Of a stretch of DNA of 64,000 nt, positions 1-9,802 are shown in pieces. The stretch spans positions 372,001 to 436,000 of the forward strand of contig CAVYJC010000007.1 of NCBI GenBank assembly GCA_963768715.1. The letters run 5' to 3'. A program made the position numbers and the translations under genes. The notes under the pieces were generated by a model that worked only from the letters and a program-made list of their open reading frames with translations, did not search any database and was not told the origin of the DNA. The number at the start of each line of letters is the position of its first letter. Within the stretch, counting starts at the first letter, position 1. The stretch is from DATKEJ01 sp963768715. GTDB taxonomy: Bacteria > Bacteroidota > Rhodothermia > Rhodothermales > DATKEJ01.

Positions 1-2640
1 AACCGTGCCCGAGTCGAGGTCCTTTACGGATGAGACGGTCTTAACCGTCCATCGCAGCCGGTGCTCGGGTGTGATGGACACTTTCCAGCGATTCTGCCAA
101 CTCCCGTGCGACACGAGGAATGCCTCGCGATCGAAAAGCTGATACGGTTTGGTCCAGAATGCCACGGTAATTGCATCCTGGAAATCGAGCGAAGGATGGG
201 ACGGCACGGTGACGACGTCATCGATCCCGTCGAAAGTATAAGCTGCGTTGGGTAACCCGTCGCGGTCACTCACAAGCTCGGCGCCCTCGACCATCGCATT
301 GTTCGCGAATCCACTCGCATCGAGGGCGTTGCCGTTGAAAGGATAGTAGGCAACGAGGTCCCCTGCAACGATCCCGACACTGTCCGTCGCCGACGCCAGA
401 TCGCCATCTTCGACGGTGCACCGCAGCGTGTAGTACCCGGGCGCATCCGGCGCGGTCCAGCTGACCGTGTCCCCTTCCCCGTTCAGGCTTCCAGCATCGG
501 CCTGCCACTGATAGGTCAATGCATCGCCATCCTCATCCGTTCGCGTCGCAGGTCACGACGGAAGACTCTCCGACGTCGACGATCGCCGGATCTGCGGAAA
601 GGCCCGTAATCTCCGGAGCGTGATTCGAAAAGACGCCGAGGCTAATCGTCTCGACGGACTGCCCACCACGACCGTCCTGCACCGTGCATGTCACATCGTA
701 TTCGCCGACCTCGTCCGGCGGCGTCCACGTCACTGCGGCTCCTTCACCGGAGACTTCTCCACCCGAGACCTGCCAGGCGTATGCGAGCGCGTCTCCATTC
801 CGATCTTCGGCCGTACAGTACAACGAGGACGTGCCGCCTCTGAAAACGTCGCGTGGAGATGCATCCAGCGCTTTGATTCGCGGCGGAATGTTTTCGCCGG
901 TCAGTCCGGCTCCATAATCGACCACGATCCCGTCAATGAGCGTTCGATTGGCCTCGTGGGTGAGCGTCCCTCCTGCCGGCGCCAACACAAGCATGACCGC
1001 CTCGTCTGCCGGTATCGTGATCCGAACAGCTCCCGCTCAGCCCCTTGAGTAAGAAACTCGTTTGAAACGGCGTCGAACAGATCGTACGAACCGGAACTTC
1101 CACATCAATGGTTACGGCCTTGTCTTCTTCGTACGGATTGTAGTACAGATAGGTCGGATAGGCGTCTGCATCGGAAGAAATCGGTCCTCAGCAAATCGAG
1201 TTTCAGGATGCCGTCCACGTCCGTCGTATCAACGATTCCGCCTAGCATTCCGACGTGGGAGGAGCCGTACAGAACGAGATTGGTATGCCCCCAGCCTCCT
1301 GCAATCGCATCACCGGTTGCATAAGGACTCTGCCCACTTTGACTCTGCCGGATCGCCTCGTGTCCGATATATGATTCCGGATCGTACTCGAAGGCCCAGT
1401 CCTCGCTGTCCTGGTTCGTCGCGGGAAGGTATTTCGGATAGAAGAGTCGGGACGCATTCGCCAGGTTCAATACCCATTTACCGATGGCCCGCGCGAAACG
1501 ATCGTCGTATCGAGTCATTGGCACAAGCGCGCCGGCCTGTTGGTAACCGTTCATCATGAACGCATAGTCGTTGAACGACTCTTCGCCGATCAGACCATGG
1601 ACATCGTACCCTCCCCAGGTTCCAAGCAGGGAGCCCCAGCTTCTGAGAGGTCCGACGTCGAAAGTCCAGTTGACCATCTTCTCGACGTCGTAGGACGTGT
1701 TCAGCTCCGCATTCATCCGCGCGGCTGCGTACACGCCATATGGTAGCTGTATTTCGTAGGCGGGATTCGTGGTCCTTCCGTTCAGAAATTCCATCGCCCA
1801 CTCGGCGCCGACCCGATACCGTTCATCCCCAGTTTCCGTGTAGGCATTGTAGAGCAGCCAGGCGATGGCCCCTGCTGCTTCCGGTTCTTTGACCCCGGTG
1901 AGCAGCGGCTTCATATTGGAAAGAGAAAATGCGCGGTAGTTCATGTTCGGCGCCGTCCATGGCGCGGACTTCCCTCCCATCCTTTCGACCGCTTCGAGAA
2001 ACCGATCGGCGACCGTTGTGAACTGATTCTCAAAATCACCAGGGTGCTCAGGATAGCGGTACAGATCATAAAGCTGGTAGAAGAAGACGTTCGGCATCGT
2101 TTCGTACCACCAGTCGTCGCCGCTCGAGGTGATCGGGAGATTGAGGTAGACATTCTCCTCGGGTCGCCGGTTGAAGAACTCCTCGGCCTTCAGCACCCAG
2201 TTGTATCCGTTCTGGTCACTCTTATCGATTCCGACGAGGGAGGCGCCGACGAGTGCCGGAAGCACGTTGATGGCCTCCGCGGAGTGGAGTCGCGGCGTTC
2301 CGACAACCGTTTCCAGGCCGAAACTGTCGTGTTCAGGGTAGTTCACCGTCGACGTGTTCAGCCAGATCAGCGGCAGATAGGTCCCGGTGCGCTCCAGATC
2401 GAAAACAAAATCGTCGTAACCAATCGCAACCTGCTTCCAGTCTCGCATCTCGTATGGCGACGGCAGGTTCGGCATCTGCTCGATGCGGTTGATCGGGATC
2501 TGTTGAGCGCGGGCGGGGAAACTCGTTGAAGCCATCACGAGGAGAAGGCAGAATAGTCGACGGGTCGGCAGCAGGCGTGCCAGGGCCGAGGACGGTTCTT
2601 CGTCGCCCCAGGTGAGGGTACAAACGGATTCGGGAATCAC
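1..2640 (-). pseudogene. Secreted PKD/LamG exoprotein, frame broken, runs off left edge
   Basis: The N-terminal part (2640 down to about 1170) has a signal peptide ending in LFCLLLVMASTSFPARAQ. It is followed by about 450 residues of helical-looking sequence (for example AIAWLLYNAYTETGDERY), resembling an alpha/alpha-toroid glycosidase-like fold; I do not recognise the family. The open frame ends near 1105, but homology-like sequence continues in other frames: YPTYLYYNPYEEDKAVTIDV, then YDLFDAVSNEFLTQ, then ITIPADEAVMLVLAPAGG. Two PKD-like repeats follow (PPRIKALDASPRDVFRGG, NHAPEITGLSADPAIVDVGE). After another break near 535 comes a LamG/concanavalin-like domain (GDLVAYYPFNGNALDASGF, YTFDGIDDVVTVPSHPSLDF) that reaches base 1. 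At least four frame changes are needed (about 1170, 1085, 1035 and 535). The start is GTG at 2640. Confident that it is one secreted multidomain gene; its function is unknown. Confidence 0.7.
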
Positions 2641-2814
2641 GTCAGGCGACCGATCGAAGGTTCAAGGATGGACAATGGGCGAACTTACGCTGTGACTGCT
2701 CGCTGTCCAATCCGGATTCATTGACCCCGATTGCGAGGAGAAGCCCGTCGTGCGTAAGCCGGCTCCGGAAGATCCGGGAGTCTTCACGAAAATCGATGTC
2801 TGCTCCGTTGTTCG

Positions 2815-4245
2815 TCAACTGCCGCCGTCTCGTGCCGCGTCATTCCGCTTCGCGTAATACATCGAGAGTCCGATCCCGCTCAGCAGCACCGCGCCGCCGA
2901 CCACTTTCAATTCAAAAAGGAATGTATTCTCAACATCCTGCGATGGAATACAGGCCATGATGATCGACAAGAAAGTCATCCCGAAACCGAGTACGGCAAC
3001 AACCCAGCCCGTCGACATCCCTGACTGAAAGGACCGGATAATGCCTTTTCCACCGGTCTTGCGTTTGAGGTGCCATACCAGCGCCGCGAAGATGTACAGG
3101 AACGGGATGAAATACAGGATGATGGACATGTCAAGAAGCACAAGAAATGCCTCTTTCACTGTTGAACCGGCGATGGACGCCAGCACCAGAATCGTAATTA
3201 CGGCGCCTTGCATGAGCACCGAAACGTAGGGGGATCCCCACTTCGGATGCACCTTCCCGAAAGCATTGGGTAAATAGCGATCGATGCCGATCACGAAGGG
3301 AATCCTTGCGACGCCCGTCATCCAGGATCCGAACAGGCCCATCGTGGCAACGGCTACCAGCAGCCCACCGACCGATCCAATGATGGGCACCGACAAACCG
3401 CGCGCAATTTGGAGGAATGCCTGCGGAATGCCCTCGATGATTCCGACCTCACCCTCCGGCACGGCCATGATCAGCATAAGCGTGCCGACGATGTAGATGG
3501 CTCCCACCGAGATCGAAGCCAGGAAGATGGCGCGGGGAATGTTGCGTGCCGGATTCTGAACCTCACCGGCCATAACAGGCGCCAGTTCGAGGCCTCCGAA
3601 GCAGAAAGCAGTAATTGCGAGATACGGCAGGATACCCAGGTCCGTCAGATCGGGTATGAGCCTGCCCATGCTGAACTCATGGACACTGCCGTGCTGAGCC
3701 ACGAAAATACCTCCAACAACAACCAGGAATCCGATACAAAGCCAGGTGCCGATCCCACCGATGTTCTGAATCCATTTCGCACGCTCCATCCCGATCACAT
3801 TCAATAGGGTGACCAGCCACAGCAGTGTGAGTGAGACAAGCCCAACGTAAACCGGATTGTCGGCCAGAGGCAGGAAGTCGCTTCCAGCGACGTAAAGCAA
3901 GGATATACCCGCGAGGACGGTAACTGTAGGCAGCCAGACGATATTACTCAGCCAGTACATCCAAGCCGCGAGGTACCCGTGCAGATCGCCGAACGCCTCT
4001 CGCGTCCATAGATAGAAGCCTCCCTCTTCAGGCATCCTGGCATTCAATTCGGCAACCGCCAGACCGCTCGGGATCAGAAAGACGAAGATTGCCAGCACAT
4101 AGAGCGCGATGCTTCCGAAGCCGAACTGAGCGACCTGCGCCAAACTCGTCATACTGACAATGCAGGCGATGTTTAGCAGGACGAGGTCTTTGAGGTCCAG
4201 TGCGCGGTGGAGTTTGGAAGGCGAACCATCGGGGGGCATTTCCAC
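2815..4245 (-). CDS. APC-family amino acid permease
   Basis: A 476-residue integral membrane protein with about 12 hydrophobic segments starting near residue 20 (LVLLNIACIVSMTSLAQVAQ). The second segment region has the APC-type stretch RMPEEGGFYLWTREAFG, and a later stretch GGLELAPVMAGEVQNPARNI matches the conserved E..NP.R..P loop of amino acid/polyamine/organocation transporters. By family it imports or exchanges amino acids across the inner membrane; the substrate cannot be read from sequence. The start is GTG 4245 or ATG 4239, with no clear ribosome site for either. It stands alone between an exoprotein and a divergent M23 peptidase gene. A specific link to the amino-acid oxidation genes at 49-56 kb is only a guess. 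Confidence 0.88.
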   Translation of the reverse strand: MEMPPDGSPSKLHRALDLKDLVLLNIACIVSMTSLAQVAQFGFGSIALYVLAIFVFLIPSGLAVAELNARMPEEGGFYLWTREAFGDLHGYLAAWMYWLSNIVWLPTVTVLAGISLLYVAGSDFLPLADNPVYVGLVSLTLLWLVTLLNVIGMERAKWIQNIGGIGTWLCIGFLVVVGGIFVAQHGSVHEFSMGRLIPDLTDLGILPYLAITAFCFGGLELAPVMAGEVQNPARNIPRAIFLASISVGAIYIVGTLMLIMAVPEGEVGIIEGIPQAFLQIARGLSVPIIGSVGGLLVAVATMGLFGSWMTGVARIPFVIGIDRYLPNAFGKVHPKWGSPYVSVLMQGAVITILVLASIAGSTVKEAFLVLLDMSIILYFIPFLYIFAALVWHLKRKTGGKGIIRSFQSGMSTGWVVAVLGFGMTFLSIIMACIPSQDVENTFLFELKVVGGAVLLSGIGLSMYYAKRNDAARDGGS

Positions 4246-4680
4246 GTCGTTCAGTGTTGATGAGAATTCGCGTGAGTAGTCAGGCGGCGGCTTTCGATTC
4301 CGGTCGCGGGAGGAAATGCAGTAGTGATTCGAACAGACACGGCGACGGATTGAAGGGTGCTGCCGCTTTTGACTGAGCCATTATCGAAAACGTGCCTTGA
4401 TTTACCAAATCGGCGCCATCATCAAGCTGGGATTATCGTCGGACGCTAGCGCAGGCACGGACGGACCGCTGAATCCGGGATCTCGACTCTGCGGAGCCGG
4501 CTATTTGCAACGCTGCCGGAAACGTCCTAAAATCAGGGCACCCGGCCAGAGGCTCGGCTGGATCAGTCATTAGTCATTAGTCATTAGTCATTGGTCATTG
4601 GTCATCAGGTGATGCCCCTGACCAGACGTCCAGGCGCTTCGGGCCTGGGGTTCAAAAAATGCAGTTATTGGAGGCCCGCC
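4246..4680. other. Intergenic region between divergent permease and M23 peptidase genes
   Basis: 435 bp with no convincing gene. It holds the AGTCATT heptamer array at 4565-4606. The ribosome site of the downstream gene (GGAGG, 4670-4674) lies at its right end. Both promoters should lie here, but I cannot assign -35/-10 boxes. Confidence 0.6.
4565..4606. repeat. Heptamer array, 6 units (AGTCATT/GGTCATT)
   Basis: Six 7-bp units in exact register: four AGTCATT, then GGTCATT and GGTCATC. It lies 74 bp upstream of the M23 peptidase start. The same AGTCATT unit recurs at 30741. Confidence 0.95.
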
Positions 4681-5994
4681 ATGTCCCATCGATTTCTAGG
4701 CATCGCCACCCTCATTCTTCTCCTGATCGGAGGATGCGATTTCGATCCGGGTCAGTCGGATCAATCCACCGCCGAAGACACATCGCTCTCGAAGCGCGGA
4801 GGAAAACCCAAGCCACCGCCCGACCCGGAGCCCACGACTGGGCTTTTCGATCCGGCGCCCGCGTGGCCGCTGTGTGGACGAATCACTGAGAATCCACCGG
4901 CCGGTTGGACGCCCGAGGATGGCTGCCCGTCCGATCGATTCGGCAACCCTGCGTACACCGACGGCCCCATCTCATCGACGTACGGGCCACGTCCGCTCGT
5001 TTCCGGTGGCTATCGATACGATTTCCACCGCGGCATCGATCTGGCGACGCCTCTCGGAACGCCCGTCTTTGCGGCAGCAGACGGCGAAGTACGGATTGCC
5101 GGACCGTACCCCTCCTATGAGGATCCTCTCGTTCAATTACGCCACTTTCGTCCCGGCGCCACCTCATGCACAGCGGGTGACGGATGCTATCACACGAACT
5201 ACATGCACCTTTCCGGCTGGGTCGTATCGGAAGGCGAAACTGTGGTCAAAGGCCAGCTGATCGGGTACACCGGCGAGAGCGCGAGTGAATTCGAGCACCT
5301 CCATTTCGAGGTCCGGAATGCGCCGGGCGCCCACGACGTGTACAGCAACTGGCAGCGGGATGCGATTCATCCACTGGCGTTTCTCCCCCATCCTGAATCA
5401 TCGAATGCATCGAATATGTCAGTTGCAATAACGGACGTCGATGTGTCGACGGCCTCCAATCCCAAGCCGACGATCCAGATCGAGATGCCGAGCGGTGATG
5501 AGCTCGACCTCAACCGCATCGAGGTGGAAGTCTACCGCAAGCAGCGAAAGCACGGGCTGCAACTGATCTCGCAGGCAGGCGATACCCCGGTGGGAAATAC
5601 TCCGGAAGGAACCGGTTATCTGGTGAATCCCTCCTCGTTCGATCTCATGCAATGGAACCGGATGTATTCGTACAAGAACTCGTCAACCTATCCCTGGAGC
5701 GTATTCGAGTGCGGAGGAACGTATGAGAGTCCGTATTGCTCGGCGTTGCCTTCGAGCTACGATCCGAACGTCCACATGGACGCCGCTTCGCCCTCCGATC
5801 CAATGGTGGGACAATTCAACGGCGTCACCGTCTGGCCGACGCACCACAACGCGAGCTCGACGACCTACCGGCTGACCGTCCGCTTCGACGAGCTGGCCGG
5901 AACGTCGAATGCGAACGACCTATGCATCAAGGCGCGAGCCGTCGACGCCGTTGGAACCGCAACCGGGTGGACGGATTGGGGAGCGTGTCACTAG
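4681..5994 (+). CDS. M23 family metallopeptidase lipoprotein
   Basis: A 437-residue lipoprotein. The signal peptide MSHRFLGIATLILLLIGGC ends in a lipobox (LIGGC), followed by a low-complexity linker rich in Lys and Pro. The LytM/M23 zinc-peptidase domain spans roughly residues 95-220. It contains the HRGID metal-binding motif, the core GTPVFAAADGEV, and the HLHFE motif that supplies the third ligand and catalytic His. Enzymes of this family cut peptidoglycan cross-bridges or peptides in the envelope. The last 190 residues show no recognised domain. I chose ATG 4681 because GGAGG at 4670-4674 precedes it and the signal peptide starts there; the frame is open further upstream only through the heptamer array. 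Confidence 0.9.
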   Translation: MSHRFLGIATLILLLIGGCDFDPGQSDQSTAEDTSLSKRGGKPKPPPDPEPTTGLFDPAPAWPLCGRITENPPAGWTPEDGCPSDRFGNPAYTDGPISSTYGPRPLVSGGYRYDFHRGIDLATPLGTPVFAAADGEVRIAGPYPSYEDPLVQLRHFRPGATSCTAGDGCYHTNYMHLSGWVVSEGETVVKGQLIGYTGESASEFEHLHFEVRNAPGAHDVYSNWQRDAIHPLAFLPHPESSNASNMSVAITDVDVSTASNPKPTIQIEMPSGDELDLNRIEVEVYRKQRKHGLQLISQAGDTPVGNTPEGTGYLVNPSSFDLMQWNRMYSYKNSSTYPWSVFECGGTYESPYCSALPSSYDPNVHMDAASPSDPMVGQFNGVTVWPTHHNASSTTYRLTVRFDELAGTSNANDLCIKARAVDAVGTATGWTDWGACH

Positions 5995-6029
5995 TTGGTC
6001 CTTGGTTCTTGGTTCTTGGTTCTTGGTTC
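5995..6029. repeat. Heptamer array, 5 units (TTGGTTC)
   Basis: TTGGTCC followed by four perfect TTGGTTC units. It begins at the base directly after the TAG stop (5992-5994) of the M23 peptidase gene. Confidence 0.95.
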
Positions 6030-6220
6030 CAGACCGAATTTGAGTGTTCGTGACATGTTCGCGCGGGTGGGAATCCAAATCAGGCGTCTTGTGCAGGACC
6101 GCTGCCCCGATGACCATCAGTATTTGAAGCTGCCAGCTTTTCATCTAAATTGATGTCCCGGTTGTCACGTAGCCGCTCGTGAAGCGGCAATATCTTGTAG
6201 CCTCCAAACCGCCCACCTCA

Positions 6221-9200
6221 ATGGCCCCCACCAAGTCCGTAAGAGCAGGCGCTCTTGCGATTGTAGTCCTGTCTACCCTTTGCCTGCCGTCCCTTCTCGC
6301 GGCGCAGGACCAATACCTCGTCGGCGACTGGAACGGAGACGGGAAGGACGACATCGCCGTTCGTACCGGTAGCCGGATTCTCATGGATACAGACGGAGAC
6401 GGCGTGCCCGACAAGGAGCAAACGTTCGGCAACGGTGATTCCGAAACGCAGTACCTCGTCGGCGACTGGGACGGTGACGGACGAGACAATATCGCCGTCC
6501 GACGAGGCAGCCAGATCCTCATGGACACCAACTTCGACAGCTTCCATGACATCGAACAGCTCTTCGGTAACGGCCCGTCAGAGACGGAATACCTCGTCGG
6601 CGACTGGGACGGCGACGGACGAGACAACATCGCCGTCCGACGAGGCAGCCAGATCCTCATGGATACCAACTTCGACAGCGCCCACGACATCGAACAGATC
6701 TTCGGTAACGGCCCGTCGGAGACGGAATACCTCGTCGGCGACTGGGACGGCGACGGACGAGACAACATCGCCGTCCGACGAGGCAGCCAGATCCTGATGG
6801 ATACCAACTACGACGGGGCCCACGACATCGAACAGGTCTTCGGTAACGGCCCGTCGGAAGACCAGTATCTGGTCGGCGACTGGGACGGCGACGGACGAGA
6901 CAACATCGCCGTCCGACGTGGGAACCAGATCCTCATGGATACCAATTTCGACAGCTACCATGACATCGCACTTACGTTCGTAACCGAGGGGGCCCCGACG
7001 ACGCAGGAAGGCGTTGTCTCCGGTCAAGCGGGAGAACTAAAAACGGCGTCGAGAGCCGCTGCTGAGTCGGACGCGGTGGTCGAGGGCCAAATCACAATCG
7101 GGACGGTAGTTCAAACACCGCCGGCAGATCAAACCCCACCGGCAGATCAACCATCCACCGACGAGCAAGCCCCGCCTGTCGGCGGGAAGATCGTGCTGGC
7201 ACCATCGGAAGGAATTCCGGTCTCACCAACGGTCAACCCAGACGCGCCGGCACCGGTCTCGTTCTTTGCCCAGGGAGGCCAACAAATGCTCGTGAGTGAC
7301 ATCGTGCCGCTAGGCCAGAATGTGATCGGCGAGCAAGTATCCGACAACCGTGAGGAGCAGGTCCTTCTGCGTCTCTACGGACTCCCGTACGGGGCGTATC
7401 CGATGTTGGAAGCTGCCGCTCGACGATACCTTACCCACAAAAAGGGAAGTGCCTCACCCGACGAGGTGGCGGCCTATCTTCAGTCCGTCTATGGCAAGCC
7501 CGAGCTCCGCCTGGGTTTGGCATCCGCCCTGTTGGTCGAGGGAGTCGAGGCAATTCTGGCCGACAATCGCACCCCTGCGCAGCAGGCATTTTACACGGCG
7601 TTCAGCAAATATTCCGGAGCCATTCAGTATGGGGCAACGCGATCGTTGTACCAATCGTGGAAATTCTATATTGGAGAACCGGGTGCCGTCGGCCCCCCCG
7701 TCGGATACAGGCAGAATACGCTCGGCGTCCTGCTCGACACAGGAAAGAACTTCGCCGATTTTCGTCCGCCGGAATCGGGTCTTGATGTGGGCCCGGCCGG
7801 ACTGTCGGCAGTAGCCGACCTGTACGGCTCGGCCGCAGCAAAAGACCTCGAAGTGGACCCGCTCGATCCTGAGGTGGACGTGCCCGCACTGGGAGAACTT
7901 GCCACAATAATCGGAAATGTTGCCGGTCCCACTACGTACCTCCTCCTTGGGAAGGCCTTCAACAATAACTTCAAGAGGGTTGTTCTCAACAAGGCTGCAG
8001 TTGGAAAAGATTTCGCCGCGAAGCTGGCAGCAAAAAGAGAACTGGAAGTAAACAGGCTCGCATACCAGACGGCTCAGGAAGCAGCCGAGGAGTCGGGTGA
8101 GAAACTCGCACCCTTTGAGAAGTGGGTTGTGGAGAACGATGCCAGGATTGCTGCAGAAAATGCGGCGAAGAAAGCAGCTGCAGAAACCGGCGAGGAGGTG
8201 GGCGAGAAAGCAGCCAAGACTGTAGCAAAGGAACTTGCCGAAGAGGGACTCCAGCAGGGAGCGAAGGAAGCCGCCCCCGAGATTACTGAAAAGCTCAGTG
8301 AGCGGCTTGCTGCCAAGGCGTCGACGAGAATCATCCAGGTTCTTGGCGAAACCGGAGCGACCGTGCTGGGCGGCACCCTGATGGCTATCCCTGCGATTAT
8401 CGACATCGTCATGGCCATCGTCGCCCGCGCAGAAACCGACAAATTCGATGCGGAAATAACGGCTGCATACCGTGCCGGTCCGAACTTCAATCAGGACCTG
8501 AAGGCAATGATCGCACCCAACCGGGAGTATGATGCCGGACTGTGCTATCAGTGGTGCAAGCCGGGTTATTCGGGACTCGCCACACTGTGCTACAAGGATT
8601 GCCCGGAAGGCTATCGGAACGATCCTGTCACCTGCGCCCGCGACCCGCACGTCATAGCAAAAGAACGATATCACCGGGGCCAAACGGCCATGGTCTGCGC
8701 CCCAGGCCAGGAGGAATCGGGTGGACTCTGTTACACACCTTGCCAGTCAGGCTACACAGGGGTCGCCAACTCCTGCATCCAGTCGAGCTGCCCGAGTGGA
8801 TTCCGGGACGACGGTCTCTACTGTGCCAAGCCGGCGCCCTATTCACGCGAAGGTTTCCCGTGGCAAATCGGAGATCCCCCGCTTCCGAACTATTCAGGTC
8901 CAACCAACCGCTGCGAAGCGAAGTACGGTGGCGAAGTCCACTGGCACTCCCAGGCCGGATTGACATTGGCGCAGGCTACTCAGATTGCCGCGCAGAACGG
9001 ATGGACATTGGCGACGGCCGATCAGGTTCAGCGGGCCTGGCAAAATGGGCTGGACGTCTTCGCATTCGGAATGATGGTGGACGGACGATTCGCCGTGCCG
9101 GTGCAATCAGCGCATTCGAACTTCCCGCGAGGAGCAAACATTGGGGCGCAAGGCGGCAATCAGGGCTTCTTCTATACGATGCCGGCGTGCGAACAATGGG

Positions 9201-9715
9201 GTGCTGTAATCTATCCGAAGTGCAAGGCCAGCTACCACGCCGACGGATGCTGCACCTGCAGTCCGGACTGTCCTCAGGGATGGGAAGACATCGGCGTCTC
9301 CTGCAAGAAACCGTCCTACGATCGAGGCGCCGGCGTACCGCTGAGTGCCTGTCCCGAAGGCCACGAAAAGATTGGCGCGCTGTGCTATCCGACCTGCAAG
9401 GCCGGGTTCACGGGCGATCTCGATTGGTGCACCAACAACACGTGTCCGGCCGGTTACACAGCCGACGCGCTCACTTGCATGCGCGATGCCGACGTTTTCG
9501 GTCGCGAGTCGTACGACCGCGGTGTCGGGTTCGTCACGCAGGACGAGGTATCCTGCGTTTCGGATGACAAACGGTTGGAAAACATCGCAGCCATCATCGG
9601 GCACATGACCAAGATGATGGTCGCCGACGCGGCGGATGCAGGGATCGCCATCCTTCCGGGTGATCAGATCAGGCCGATTCCCCCGCAGATGATGGGGATA
9701 TCGATGTACTACTAG
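6221..9715 (+). CDS. Large secreted protein: FG-GAP-like repeats, Ala-rich helix, Cys-rich repeats
   Basis: About 1164 residues. The signal peptide is MAPTKSVRAGALAIVVLS... with likely cleavage after LLAAQ. Next come five near-identical 46-residue repeats (138 bp each, from about 6317) of the form YLVGDWDGDGRDNIAVRRG. The DxDGDGxD core is typical of Ca-binding FG-GAP/VCBS propeller blades. A Thr/Pro/Gln linker follows, then about 300 residues without a known match. Next is a long Ala/Glu-rich amphipathic stretch (about residues 600-720) ending in a hydrophobic segment (LGGTLMAIPAIIDIVMAIVA). The C-terminal third has many cysteines in repeats such as CKPGYSGLATLCYKDCPEGY, resembling eukaryotic Cys-rich ectodomain repeats. 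Function unknown; adhesin or surface protein is a guess. ATG 6221 was chosen for the signal peptide; a GTG at 6179 is in frame upstream. Confidence 0.85.
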   Translation: MAPTKSVRAGALAIVVLSTLCLPSLLAAQDQYLVGDWNGDGKDDIAVRTGSRILMDTDGDGVPDKEQTFGNGDSETQYLVGDWDGDGRDNIAVRRGSQILMDTNFDSFHDIEQLFGNGPSETEYLVGDWDGDGRDNIAVRRGSQILMDTNFDSAHDIEQIFGNGPSETEYLVGDWDGDGRDNIAVRRGSQILMDTNYDGAHDIEQVFGNGPSEDQYLVGDWDGDGRDNIAVRRGNQILMDTNFDSYHDIALTFVTEGAPTTQEGVVSGQAGELKTASRAAAESDAVVEGQITIGTVVQTPPADQTPPADQPSTDEQAPPVGGKIVLAPSEGIPVSPTVNPDAPAPVSFFAQGGQQMLVSDIVPLGQNVIGEQVSDNREEQVLLRLYGLPYGAYPMLEAAARRYLTHKKGSASPDEVAAYLQSVYGKPELRLGLASALLVEGVEAILADNRTPAQQAFYTAFSKYSGAIQYGATRSLYQSWKFYIGEPGAVGPPVGYRQNTLGVLLDTGKNFADFRPPESGLDVGPAGLSAVADLYGSAAAKDLEVDPLDPEVDVPALGELATIIGNVAGPTTYLLLGKAFNNNFKRVVLNKAAVGKDFAAKLAAKRELEVNRLAYQTAQEAAEESGEKLAPFEKWVVENDARIAAENAAKKAAAETGEEVGEKAAKTVAKELAEEGLQQGAKEAAPEITEKLSERLAAKASTRIIQVLGETGATVLGGTLMAIPAIIDIVMAIVARAETDKFDAEITAAYRAGPNFNQDLKAMIAPNREYDAGLCYQWCKPGYSGLATLCYKDCPEGYRNDPVTCARDPHVIAKERYHRGQTAMVCAPGQEESGGLCYTPCQSGYTGVANSCIQSSCPSGFRDDGLYCAKPAPYSREGFPWQIGDPPLPNYSGPTNRCEAKYGGEVHWHSQAGLTLAQATQIAAQNGWTLATADQVQRAWQNGLDVFAFGMMVDGRFAVPVQSAHSNFPRGANIGAQGGNQGFFYTMPACEQWGAVIYPKCKASYHADGCCTCSPDCPQGWEDIGVSCKKPSYDRGAGVPLSACPEGHEKIGALCYPTCKAGFTGDLDWCTNNTCPAGYTADALTCMRDADVFGRESYDRGVGFVTQDEVSCVSDDKRLENIAAIIGHMTKMMVADAADAGIAILPGDQIRPIPPQMMGISMYY
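6317..6994 (+). repeat. Five 138-bp coding direct repeats
   Basis: Starts of the conserved CT[C/G]GTCGGCGACTGG segment fall at 6317, 6455, 6593, 6731 and 6869, exactly 138 bp (46 codons) apart. Copies 2-4 are almost identical at DNA level, indicating recent duplication or gene conversion. Confidence 0.9.
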
Positions 9716-9766
9716 GGGTTCCAGGCTTGCCCCGAACCCCGGCCCTCGCAACATGTAAGCCCGAGC

Positions 9767-9794
9767 GCCCCTCCGCCCCGGAGAGCGGAGGGGC
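9767..9794. terminator. Bidirectional hairpin between convergent genes
   Basis: A perfect 10-bp stem GCCCCTCCGC / GCGGAGGGGC with an 8-nt loop, between the stop of the large exoprotein (9715) and the stop of the Bor-like gene (9803). No strong U-tract follows, so termination is likely but not certain. Confidence 0.6.
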
Positions 9795-9802
9795 ATTCCC
9801 GG

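Noticed and set aside
4591..4680. Upstream start for the M23 lipoprotein
   Set aside because: Those codons read through the heptamer array; the ribosome site and lipoprotein signal peptide point to ATG 4681.
6145..6807. Minus-strand reading frame with repeated SQSPTRY segments
   Set aside because: It is the mirror of the 138-bp repeats of the plus-strand FG-GAP gene, whose frame shows the DxDGDG motifs; the minus frame has no signal or family features.
7454..8683. Long minus-strand frame of 409 codons
   Set aside because: It lies antisense within the large exoprotein gene, has no ribosome site and no recognisable domain.
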